Shown piece after piece: positions 8,072 through 15,243 of a DNA stretch of 57,102 nt; within the stretch, counting starts at the first letter, position 1, and each line of letters starts with the position of its first letter. The notes under the pieces are model-generated. The model saw only the letters and a list, made by a program, of their open reading frames with translations, was not told where the DNA came from and ran no database searches. A program made the translations under genes and the position numbers. This stretch comes from an uncultured Pseudorhodobacter sp. Its GTDB lineage: Bacteria; Pseudomonadota; Alphaproteobacteria; Rhodobacterales; Rhodobacteraceae. The DNA is taken from assembly GCA_913062925.1 (NCBI GenBank), contig CAJXWJ010000014.1:1-57102 (forward strand). Reading direction: 5' to 3'.

Positions 8072-9538
8072 TTATGCTCCTATGGGTGGGCCACTCAGCG
8101 CGAATTCCCCGATGGAGCCTTCGACCTCGATCCGCGAACCCGTAAGGCGACGAAACGTCTCGATTGACCCTAAACCAAGCCCGCAAGGTGACAGGCCCAT
8201 AGCCGTGGCCGCCATGTAGAAGGCCATGTAAATCGCACCCGTGTTCTTAAGCTGGGTTGCATAGGCCATGCCGGAATATTTCCAGCTTACACGCTGAAAC
8301 CTTGCGCCCAGCGTCAGAACCGCATCGGGAATGGTGGTCTCGGCCATCGCGGTCACGGCCTGCGCGATTAACGCTTCACAATCGGTATTCCACGGCCTGA
8401 CCAGCAATAATTCATGCGTGGCGGCAGCGTAAAAGTAGAAGCCCGGCATCAGGCCGACAACCTCGCGTGCAGTGATCCAGACGTCTTGTTCATAGCTGCC
8501 CCCGCCGGATGGATAGGGGCGGGCGGTAAACTCACCTATTCCACCGTCAAAGATGCGGGTGATCCTTGCGGTGCGCCAAAGAAAAAGACCTAACTCTTGC
8601 AAATTAAGCGGCCGGCGTGCCCCAGGCCTGACCGAAACGCGCGCCTCAATGGTCTGCGACAGGGTTGGATCATTGGCTGCCATCGCCATCTCGTCCGGCC
8701 TTGCCAGCTGAAGTCGGGCCAGATGCTTTGGCTCGGGGCGAAGCGCCGGAACCGGGTCGATGATATTCTTGAACCGAAAATCGCCGCCAATGCGCTGATC
8801 GTGCCGCCCCAAGCGTGACCGCAGATGGAAGGCCAGATCATGGACATCCCATTGCCGCAGGGTCGGATCTTGGTCTTCGTCACTCAGACCGCTCGCGTCT
8901 AGCGGTCTGATCAACCCTGCCGCAGAAAGCAAGCTTAGCAGCGGTTCACAATCGGCTTCGGGGATGTCTGCGCGGCGCAAGTCTTCAAGCGCAGCTCCAG
9001 ACCCCAGCAGAGCCAAGGCCTGCATTGCGGTTGTGCTGCGGCTAAGTGGGTTGATATGGCAGCGAAATGGTGACAGCGGGCTTTCAAGGATCAACCCCGC
9101 ATTATGCGGCAGTTGCCCGGGCACATGGCCGGCCTCATCCATCCGAATCTGTGCAAAGCGTGACAGCCGGTAGGTCACGCCGGCCTTAGCAGATGTCGCG
9201 GTTAAGGCAGGTGCAGGGGCGACAGGAGCCAGCCGAAACAGGGATTCGGTTTCGTCTGCTGCGGTGGCATAGGCCAGCATACGCAATTCGCCCAGTTGGT
9301 CCATCACTTGGCTTGCCACAACAGCTGCCAATGGCTCACCCCCCTGCATCGCTGCAATCAAGAGAGCATCGACTTGGCTGCGGGCAACGGGTCTTCGCAA
9401 CAGATCAGCAAGCGCAACCGCCGTATGTGGCGCCGACATCCCCAAGCTGGCCAGCATCTCATCCAAAACGCCGAGTGGGTCGGTTTTGGTCCGCGGACCA
9501 CGATGCTGTCCGGGTGGCTGGCAGAGGCTTAGGTACAT
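8072..9538 (-). CDS. SagB-type azoline dehydrogenase (ThcOx family)
   Basis: A 488-residue FMN-dependent oxidoreductase. It starts at the ATG at 9538 behind GAGGAGGCTGAG, 10 bases after the YcaO stop. An N-terminal extension of about 115 residues is followed by the ThcOx-type N-terminal module (YRLSRFAQIRMDEAG near 123) and then the nitroreductase fold: RRPLNLQELGLFLW near 309, ARPYPSGGGSYEQDVWI near 339, VSWKYSGMAYATQLKNTG near 425 and AMGLSPCGLGLGS near 450. Enzymes of this type oxidise azolines made by a YcaO cyclodehydratase into thiazoles or oxazoles, using FMN. The extra N-terminus is longer than usual and unassigned. Confidence 0.88.
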   Translation of the reverse strand: MYLSLCQPPGQHRGPRTKTDPLGVLDEMLASLGMSAPHTAVALADLLRRPVARSQVDALLIAAMQGGEPLAAVVASQVMDQLGELRMLAYATAADETESLFRLAPVAPAPALTATSAKAGVTYRLSRFAQIRMDEAGHVPGQLPHNAGLILESPLSPFRCHINPLSRSTTAMQALALLGSGAALEDLRRADIPEADCEPLLSLLSAAGLIRPLDASGLSDEDQDPTLRQWDVHDLAFHLRSRLGRHDQRIGGDFRFKNIIDPVPALRPEPKHLARLQLARPDEMAMAANDPTLSQTIEARVSVRPGARRPLNLQELGLFLWRTARITRIFDGGIGEFTARPYPSGGGSYEQDVWITAREVVGLMPGFYFYAAATHELLLVRPWNTDCEALIAQAVTAMAETTIPDAVLTLGARFQRVSWKYSGMAYATQLKNTGAIYMAFYMAATAMGLSPCGLGLGSIETFRRLTGSRIEVEGSIGEFALSGPPIGA

Positions 9539-9548
9539 CTCAGCCTCC

Positions 9549-11804
9549 TCACAGGAACATCGCGATCGGATTAAGCGCGGTTTCGGGCAGGGGCGCTGTA
9601 ACATCGCCCATGGTGAGCGGCACCTCAAACAGCCGCCCCGGCGCATAGCGTGCCCAGAAGTGGCGCAGTCCGGGTGCCATGACCTTCACAACCGGCAAGC
9701 CAACATCCGCACGGGTCTGATCGAGTATCAGCACCTCGTGTCCGGCCTTTTCGATGGCTGCAATAGCCTCGTCCAACAGATCGGAAATCGCACCACCCTG
9801 CCGCCGCTGGGCTTTGCTTGGGTCAGAGAGAATATCGCTTTTCGGTTGGATATAGGGCTGGTTTTCGAGAGTGGCTGTGCGCCACCAATGCAGGCATTCG
9901 GGGTCGTCAAAGGCGTAATGCGTCACGCCATCGCTGCCCACATCCAAAACCGCTGGCATAAACTGGTTCATTTCGGTGATGGCCCGCAAGATGCCAGTGC
10001 GTGCGTCCAGATGGGCCCCAAAACCCATCACGATATCCTCGGTCGGCCCATAAGTGCGACGGTTTAGGCACACATAAGATGGGATCCCAAGATCTGTTGT
10101 AAGGTCAAGCACCCAAAACTCGCGCCCCATCTGCGCGAACCAAGCCTGCATGTTACTGATGAATGGATCATCCAAAGCGGTAAGATCAACCCGAGGCCGC
10201 TGCACGCGATTATACCACCAGATCGCGACGCTATCACGCTCGACCAGTTCAAAAAGACCCTGTAACACGGCGTCTTCATAAGAGGCGCCCGCGGCACAAC
10301 CGTTGCTGTCTGCCCAGCTGGTGAACCTTGGGCCCTGAGCGGGGTAGCTGTAAAACAGCAGACTGGCAGGCAGATATTTGATGCGCTTTTCACTGTGTGA
10401 CCAGACCGGAGTCCAATCTGTGATCTCGGTCTCTTCCAGCCAATAGGGCACAACCTGAAACTGGCTGCCGCGCGCGTTCCAAGTGTCACGTTCGCGGTAT
10501 TGTTTTTCGGAATAAAGCATCAGCTTATTGGGGTGAATTCCTGCATCGCCAAATTGACGCAGGCTTCCTCGCAGGGTGATTTCCTCACCTCGATATTTGC
10601 CGCTGTAGCGTTCCAGCGCCTCGCAAAGCGCCGATGTGCGGGCCTGTTGATCACTACGTCCCTTGCCAGAAGAGTAGCTGCGCAGATTCTGCTTCAATCC
10701 TGAAAGCGCCATCGGGGCCACCGCCAAATTATTTCCTGCGCTGTAAGACAGCAACGGGGTATGGCCATTCCACTTGCTGGGGATCAACTCTTTCACGATG
10801 CCAGTTATCGGACCAATCAGATGGCTGTAGCGTGATAGCGTTTGGGCGGCACTGGCGCTGCGTTCACCGTTCTCGACACCTTTCACGCCGCTAAACGCGC
10901 GAAATTCCGTAGGCGCCCCGCCGATCCTGCCCACCGCAGGGTCGCCGCAGCACCCGCATTGGGGGCGTCGTGCCAGCGGATGCTGGCGGCGCGCAAAGCC
11001 GAGGGGATCCAACTCTTGTATTCGGCCTTCCAAATCGACGTTGCGTCCTGATTGGACAAGCCGCGCCAATTGGACCGCCGCCACACTGAGCGTTTGCGCG
11101 ACAAAAGCCTGCGGGCGTGGCACGGGGCGTTCGGGTGGGCCGGCCACACCCAAACGGCGCGAGAGCAGCAGCTCGACCTCGCGGTTTTCTACAAGCCTTG
11201 TTCGAAGACATTCCCAGCACCCTGTCGTGCCGGGGACAAACAGCGGCCCTACCAAGGGCTTTAGCCCAGCCGCTCTGACCAACAGCCAAGCCATCCGCTT
11301 TGTCTGAAAGTGTCGGTTGAGCGGTTCTAGCTGCGGATCGAGATAATCATCGGCCAAGACAAGCGCCACGGCACCTTCGGTCCCTTGTGGGGCGATCTGC
11401 AAGCCCATCGAGCCCAACCAACTTGCGGCAATTTCAGGATTGGTCTTGCCCAAGCCAATCACGCTGATCGGATAGGCCGCGGCGCGGTCGCGTGCGCTGC
11501 GGGTGTCGATGCCAAGGCTTGACCAGAACAGTGCCTCTTCTGGAGCAGCCTGCGCATCCGCTTCGCGCAGATGTCCCATTTGCGCAAGGTAATCTAGTGT
11601 GTGCGAGACATCTTCGGCGGGAACTTGACCGGCCAAACTGGCAACAATTTCCGCCCGGGTCCGCTTGCCATCGATCATCGACAGCACGGGCGTGATGGCG
11701 CCACCTTCAAGCGCAAAACTTTCGGTGTCCGACAACAGGATGTTGCCTTCGCCATGCAAATGATACACGGCAAAATCTTCCCGCAAAACAGGCCTTGCGA
11801 TCAT
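9549..11804 (-). CDS. Fused TOMM leader-binding protein and YcaO cyclodehydratase
   Basis: A 751-residue fusion. The N-terminal part (about 1-290) is the TOMM leader-peptide-binding/E1-like (C) domain, with a nucleotide-fold-like ISVIGLG near 113 and a cysteine set C196-x2-C199 and C283-x-C285-C286 that would bind zinc. The C-terminal part (about 325-751) is YcaO, with SSGKGRSDQQART at 378-390, ALCEALERYSGKYRGEE, and LFELVERDSVAIWWYNR near 518-533 for ATP and Mg binding. It would cyclise Ser, Thr or Cys of the precursor into azolines. AAAAGGAGATCAGAG precedes the ATG. The C-terminus ends LNPIAMFL, so the usual PxPxP tail is degenerate. Confidence 0.9.
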   Translation of the reverse strand: MIARPVLREDFAVYHLHGEGNILLSDTESFALEGGAITPVLSMIDGKRTRAEIVASLAGQVPAEDVSHTLDYLAQMGHLREADAQAAPEEALFWSSLGIDTRSARDRAAAYPISVIGLGKTNPEIAASWLGSMGLQIAPQGTEGAVALVLADDYLDPQLEPLNRHFQTKRMAWLLVRAAGLKPLVGPLFVPGTTGCWECLRTRLVENREVELLLSRRLGVAGPPERPVPRPQAFVAQTLSVAAVQLARLVQSGRNVDLEGRIQELDPLGFARRQHPLARRPQCGCCGDPAVGRIGGAPTEFRAFSGVKGVENGERSASAAQTLSRYSHLIGPITGIVKELIPSKWNGHTPLLSYSAGNNLAVAPMALSGLKQNLRSYSSGKGRSDQQARTSALCEALERYSGKYRGEEITLRGSLRQFGDAGIHPNKLMLYSEKQYRERDTWNARGSQFQVVPYWLEETEITDWTPVWSHSEKRIKYLPASLLFYSYPAQGPRFTSWADSNGCAAGASYEDAVLQGLFELVERDSVAIWWYNRVQRPRVDLTALDDPFISNMQAWFAQMGREFWVLDLTTDLGIPSYVCLNRRTYGPTEDIVMGFGAHLDARTGILRAITEMNQFMPAVLDVGSDGVTHYAFDDPECLHWWRTATLENQPYIQPKSDILSDPSKAQRRQGGAISDLLDEAIAAIEKAGHEVLILDQTRADVGLPVVKVMAPGLRHFWARYAPGRLFEVPLTMGDVTAPLPETALNPIAMFL

Positions 11805-11833
11805 CTCTGATCTCCTTTTGGGTGGCGCAGTGA

Positions 11834-11860
11834 CAGGCGGCCCCTACTGGCTGCCGCCTG
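11834..11860 (-). other. Hairpin between precursor and YcaO genes
   Basis: CAGGCGGC at 11834-11841 pairs perfectly with GCCGCCTG at 11853-11860 across an 11-base loop. No T-run follows on the minus strand. The position right after the precursor stop suggests a leaky attenuator or 3'-end protector that would make more precursor message than enzyme message. The structure is read directly; its function is inferred. Confidence 0.55.
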
Positions 11861-11869
11861 CCAAGTTGA

Positions 11870-13642
11870 TCACCAGCCGTAGCAGCCGCTGTAACCCATG
11901 TTCGGCATCCGCTGTTGTGCAAGGTTGAGCGCAGGCATCATACGCGTTGCCGAAATTGCCATGCCCGGGCGCTGCATCTGCATGGCCTTCAAGTCGCTTG
12001 AACCGCCACTGCCATAGGTTCCAGCTGACCCCACCGACCCCGCGCAGCCACCGAAGGTGCCCGCACTGCCGAAAGTCCCAGCAGAGCCCCAGCAATCGCC
12101 GCTCACTGGATCGGCTGACATGCTCTGACCATCATCCCCGACGCAGCCACAATAGGTTGCAAAGCTGCCCAGCGTGGCGCCCGACAGGCGGGTAGAAGAG
12201 GGCATCTGAGCGCTGGATGTCGCCATCATGGCCGATCCCTGTGTTGCCATCATCTGGCAGGGCATCGCCTGTTGTTGCGGCATCGCTTTCATCTGAACGC
12301 GCCCCCCAGCACAGCCATAGGTGCCGGCAGTGGCAAATGTGCCCGCGGTTCCGCCAACCGATCCAATCGAACCTGCCGATCCGACGGACCCCACGCAATC
12401 GCCCGAAACAGGTGCATTCATCGTCGGCACTTGGTTTTGACGAAGCGTGGCTTGGGTGCCCTGCGTCATCACGGAACCCATTGTCGGCGTCAGGCAGAAA
12501 TCAGGTGTTTTCATTTTAAGTTCGTTAGATCCCCCGCTTCCGTAGGTGCCTGCTGTGCCGACCGAGCCTGCGCAGCCGCCGAAGGTGCCGGCGCTGCCAA
12601 AGCTGCCTGCTGATCCCCAGCAATCGCCTGACATCTGCCCCGTGTAGTCACCGCCCGAAAGGCGGGTCGAACTGATCGGGCCCGGGTTGGTAAGCATGCT
12701 GCCAGTGGTGACCTGCGTGGCCAATGTCGGGACAGGAGTTGAAAGGCAGGATTGGGTCAGTTGCGTTGCCGTGGTGAAATTGCAAGGCTTGATTGACGCC
12801 ACAGTAAAGTCGCATTGCCGGATCGAGGCCTGTGTCAATTCACATTGCCGGATCGAAGCCACGGTTGGCTTGATAGAGGCTTGGGTCATCGGGGTGGATT
12901 CACAAAGCGCCTGAGCGCCCGCGCAGCCATAGGTTCCAGCTGTGGCGAAGCTGCCAGCGGTGCCGCCAACTGATCCGATTGAGCCCGCACTCCCGAAAGA
13001 TCCGACGCAATCGCCGCCAAGAGTGGAAGAAGTTCCTGAACTTTGCATATTCATACCTTTCGTTGCCAATGATTGTGTCGTTGCAAATGAGTAAGCCGCC
13101 GTCATCCCCATTGATCCGGCGCTCGCTGTGGTGTCCACGCTTTGCTCTGCCGTTCCTGCCGACGCATCAGGCTCGGCTGGGGTAGGCTGTTGCGGCTCAG
13201 GCACGGGCATCCACCAGCAGCCAGACGTAAAGCCGCTGGCAACCGAGCCTTGGGCCGTTGCCGCGCAGGCGCATCCGCTTGAAGCTGTGGTGATATCGTC
13301 GCCGACGGGATTTGGCTTTGCCTGACCTGGCATCAAACCGCTTGCTGCGGCGGGTGGATGTGCCGCAGCTCCAATCATTTCAAGCGCGGCAGAATAGCTT
13401 GGTATCAAATCTTGTTCTGGGTCGATATCCCCAAGGCCAGAGACCCCGAATACTGCAAAGGCTTCGGCAAGGTTATCGCGCAAGACGGCCGCGAAATCGC
13501 TGTCTGATGCTGCCCGCGAGATGACCCTGGCCCAGACCAACTGAACCTCTGGTGAAACCTTCGGTCGGCTGGTGTCGCCAGGGCCTGATTTTGGGTTTTC
13601 AGTTGCGTCGGCTGTTGCGCGCGCGGATGTCTTTTTCGCCAT
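11870..13642 (-). CDS. Giant multi-cassette TOMM precursor with NHLP-like leader
   Basis: A 590-residue protein that is probably the substrate of the neighbouring YcaO/SagB enzymes. Residues 30-70 (WARVISRAASDSDFAAVLRDN... then FGV) look like the nitrile-hydratase-like leader of some TOMM precursors, an assignment made by eye. From about 120 on it is low-complexity and rich in Gly, Ser, Thr, Ala and 21 Cys. Four 35-residue cassettes occur at 209-243, 338-372, 413-447 and 514-548, alternating types starting GDCVGS and GDCWGS. Residues 253-299 carry pentapeptide-like repeats. The ends hold SGCWW (140-144) and GYSGCYGW (583-590). No signal peptide or membrane segment is seen. GAGAGTGAC precedes the ATG. 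Known precursors are mostly far shorter, so an unmodified structural protein is the main alternative. Confidence 0.8.
   Translation of the reverse strand: MAKKTSARATADATENPKSGPGDTSRPKVSPEVQLVWARVISRAASDSDFAAVLRDNLAEAFAVFGVSGLGDIDPEQDLIPSYSAALEMIGAAAHPPAAASGLMPGQAKPNPVGDDITTASSGCACAATAQGSVASGFTSGCWWMPVPEPQQPTPAEPDASAGTAEQSVDTTASAGSMGMTAAYSFATTQSLATKGMNMQSSGTSSTLGGDCVGSFGSAGSIGSVGGTAGSFATAGTYGCAGAQALCESTPMTQASIKPTVASIRQCELTQASIRQCDFTVASIKPCNFTTATQLTQSCLSTPVPTLATQVTTGSMLTNPGPISSTRLSGGDYTGQMSGDCWGSAGSFGSAGTFGGCAGSVGTAGTYGSGGSNELKMKTPDFCLTPTMGSVMTQGTQATLRQNQVPTMNAPVSGDCVGSVGSAGSIGSVGGTAGTFATAGTYGCAGGRVQMKAMPQQQAMPCQMMATQGSAMMATSSAQMPSSTRLSGATLGSFATYCGCVGDDGQSMSADPVSGDCWGSAGTFGSAGTFGGCAGSVGSAGTYGSGGSSDLKAMQMQRPGMAISATRMMPALNLAQQRMPNMGYSGCYGW
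11999..12103 (-). repeat. Precursor cassette W2 (residues 514-548)
   Basis: A 35-residue unit starting SGDCWGSAGTFGS and ending TYGSGGS. It differs from cassette W1 at only two positions (SF to TF, GT to GS). It consists of Gly-[Ser/Thr/Gly]-X triplets with two Cys. It follows an SSTRLSG motif and is followed by DLKAM, as W1 is followed by ELKMK. Confidence 0.85.
12302..12406 (-). repeat. Precursor cassette V2 (residues 413-447)
   Basis: A 35-residue unit starting SGDCVGSVGSAGS and ending TYGCAGG. It is nearly identical to cassette V1 and has Cys at relative positions 4 and 32. Gly-Ser and Gly-Thr pairs recur about every third residue. Confidence 0.85.
12527..12631 (-). repeat. Precursor cassette W1 (residues 338-372)
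   Basis: A 35-residue unit starting SGDCWGSAGSFGS and ending TYGSGGS, with Cys at relative positions 4 and 20. Ser or Thr after Gly recurs every three residues, so up to about ten Gly-Ser/Thr/Cys pairs could be cyclised. Confidence 0.85.
12746..12886 (-). repeat. Pentapeptide-like repeat block in the precursor (residues 253-299)
   Basis: The segment reads in fives as ASIRQ, CELTQ, ASIRQ, CDFTV, ASIKP, CNFTT. The centre of each is I, L or F, with A or C two places before and small polar residues elsewhere, as in the pentapeptide-repeat family ([A/C][D/N/S][L/F/I]xx). About eight units are present, too few for a stable right-handed helix alone. Confidence 0.65.
12914..13018 (-). repeat. Precursor cassette V1 (residues 209-243)
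   Basis: The first of four 35-residue cassettes, starting GGDCVGSFGSAGS and ending TYGCAGA. It is paired with V2 at 12302-12406; the two differ at only a few residues. Confidence 0.85.
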
Positions 13643-14000
13643 AGAATGTCACTCTCAAATACACATGCTTTCAGAGGAAAAGCCCCGTATTTTTCGCGGC
13701 CTTGCACCTCTTGCAATAAAGTAGATTTGAATAAAATTTTAATACAACCCTGAGAATCAGTCTGCACGCAAAGATGTTATCTGTAAACTGAATTGTTTAA
13801 ATTCGGCGGGGTGGTTGGTATCCTGTCTCGCGCTGGGGTTGACACTACGGGGGCGGAAAAATCTGAAATCCCTGCGACAAACCGTCTTGACGAGGTTCTG
13901 GGCAAAGCGCGAGCGGCTTGCTATGGTCGCACCTGATTTGACGACATTGGCTTGCCAGGTTCTCGCGTCACCTCGGAATTTTGGCCTAAAAGGAAACAGC
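13643..14000. promoter_or_regulatory. Divergent control region of the TOMM precursor and MBL-fold genes
   Basis: A gene-free stretch of 358 bases. The part nearest the precursor (about 13690-13800) is markedly A+T rich compared with its surroundings. A TTGACA at 13839-13844 points toward the MBL gene but has no good -10 partner. GAGAGTGAC on the minus strand serves the precursor start, and AAAAGGAAACAGC precedes the ATG at 14001. An inverted repeat at 13702-13716 is listed separately. No RNA gene was recognised. Confidence 0.5.
13702..13716. promoter_or_regulatory. TTGCA-N5-TGCAA inverted repeat upstream of the precursor
   Basis: TTGCACCTCTTGCAA has 5-base perfect arms and a T-N11-A outline. 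The arms and spacing match the palindrome in the cuyR-cuyA gap at 5458-5472. It lies 60 bases upstream of the precursor ATG, where an operator would be expected. Confidence 0.45.
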
Positions 14001-14909
14001 ATGCGCATCACCCGACGCAATCTTCTTACCTCTGCCTTGGCAGCCAGTGTTGTGCCAAAGATGCTTTGGGCCAGCACGCAGGTCACGTTGGGTGCGATGG
14101 AGATTTCGTCTTTGTCGGATGGCAATTTGATGCTGCCGGGGGCGTTTATTCTGGGTGGGATGCCGGCGGATGAGGTTGCGACACTTCTTGCCAAATATAA
14201 CCTCTCGACAGAGACGCTCGAGCCGTCGTGCAACGTGACGCTGCTGCGTTCTGGAGGGCGGAATGTGTTGTTTGATGTGGGGGCTGGGCCTGATTTTCAG
14301 CCAACTGCGGGCAAGCTTGGTTTGGCGCTCGAGGCGCTGGGGCTCACGGCTGAAGACATTACCGATGTTGTCTTTACCCATGGCCACCCCGATCATCTCT
14401 GGGGGCTGCTTGACGAATTTGACGAACCGGTTTTTGCCAAGGCAACGCATCATTTTGCGCAGGGCGAATTCGACTATTGGACCGATGAGAATACCCTTAG
14501 CAGCATTGGGGCCGAGCGTACGACCTTTGCCGTGGGCGCTGCGCGTCGGCTGAATGCCATTGCCGATCAGCTGCGCTTTTTTAACGACGGCGAGGAAATC
14601 TTGCCCGGTGTCGCGGCGCGGGCGACCATTGGCCATACCCCAAGTCACATGTCCTTCGAGCTGCGCGATGGGTCAGAGTCGATGCTGGTGGTCGGGGATG
14701 CCTTGGGCAATCACCATGTTGCTTTTGAGCGTCCGGCTTGGGCTTCGAACTCTGATCAGGATGCCGCTTTGGCGGCCCAGACACGGCTGGGTTTGCTGGA
14801 TCAACTGGCCTCTGAGCAGATGCTTTTGCTTGGCTATCATCTGCCCAATGGCGGCCTTGGCCGCGCCGAGCGGTCGGGCGACACCTATCGCTTTGTGCCC
14901 GCCACTTAG
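14001..14909 (+). CDS. Tat-exported MBL-fold metallohydrolase
   Basis: A 302-residue metallo-beta-lactamase-fold protein. The start at 14001 gives a twin-arginine signal (MRITRRNLLTSALAAS, cleavage near residue 25) and has AAAAGGAAACAGC upstream. The metal motif THGHPDH is at 126-132 (H127, H129, D131, H132), with later ligands in GHTPSH and VVGDALGNHH. The fold hydrolyses esters, lactones or thioesters with two metal ions, here outside the cytoplasm. It is divergent from the TOMM precursor. It may be a resistance or tailoring enzyme of that cluster, or an unrelated neighbour. Confidence 0.85.
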   Translation: MRITRRNLLTSALAASVVPKMLWASTQVTLGAMEISSLSDGNLMLPGAFILGGMPADEVATLLAKYNLSTETLEPSCNVTLLRSGGRNVLFDVGAGPDFQPTAGKLGLALEALGLTAEDITDVVFTHGHPDHLWGLLDEFDEPVFAKATHHFAQGEFDYWTDENTLSSIGAERTTFAVGAARRLNAIADQLRFFNDGEEILPGVAARATIGHTPSHMSFELRDGSESMLVVGDALGNHHVAFERPAWASNSDQDAALAAQTRLGLLDQLASEQMLLLGYHLPNGGLGRAERSGDTYRFVPAT

Positions 14910-14916
14910 GCCCGCG

Positions 14917-15237
14917 TCAGAGGTCTTTGACAGAGCGGACCGATAGGCCGGTGCCGTTTGCTTGGGTGCAACTGCATCCTTTGTCCAAAGGCATCCACGA
15001 TTTCAAGCGACCGCCTTTCGCCAGATCTTCTACCGCAGTCCGCACGATATGCGTTTGCGGCATCTGTTCGCGATCAAAGCCATCAATGCCCAAAGACATG
15101 ATCTGCGCCTGCTTATAGGCCAAGCGCGCCTTCTCTGGTGCCGGATCGACAGAGTCCGCCGGATAAGGCCAACTGGCGCTTGGCGCGGCGGAACAGGTGT
15201 TTTGCGGTTTCGCAAACGGCCCCGCCCGAGCCCGCAA
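14917..15237 (-). CDS. Hypothetical protein (106 residues)
   Basis: A small open frame that fills the gap between the MBL-fold gene (stop 14909, convergent) and the TPR-sulfotransferase gene (stop 15244). It starts 6 bases after the latter. Codon choice looks coding. The middle (LAYKQAQIMSLGIDGFDREQMPQ) reads like a soluble helical protein, and a CSC pair lies near the C-terminus. No family was recognised, and the start is unsure because the first 15 or so residues look atypical. Confidence 0.45.
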   Translation of the reverse strand: MRARAGPFAKPQNTCSAAPSASWPYPADSVDPAPEKARLAYKQAQIMSLGIDGFDREQMPQTHIVRTAVEDLAKGGRLKSWMPLDKGCSCTQANGTGLSVRSVKDL

Positions 15238-15243
15238 TGGGCC

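Noticed and set aside
11999-13018. CRISPR array
   Set aside because: The repeats are coding, in frame, 105 bases long and separated by unequal coding spacers. No cas genes are present.
11870-13642. Reading the repetitive protein as a silk-like or PE-PGRS-like structural protein
   Set aside because: Leader-like N-terminus, many Cys, and direct linkage to YcaO and SagB genes favour a modified peptide precursor. It remains an alternative without biochemical proof.
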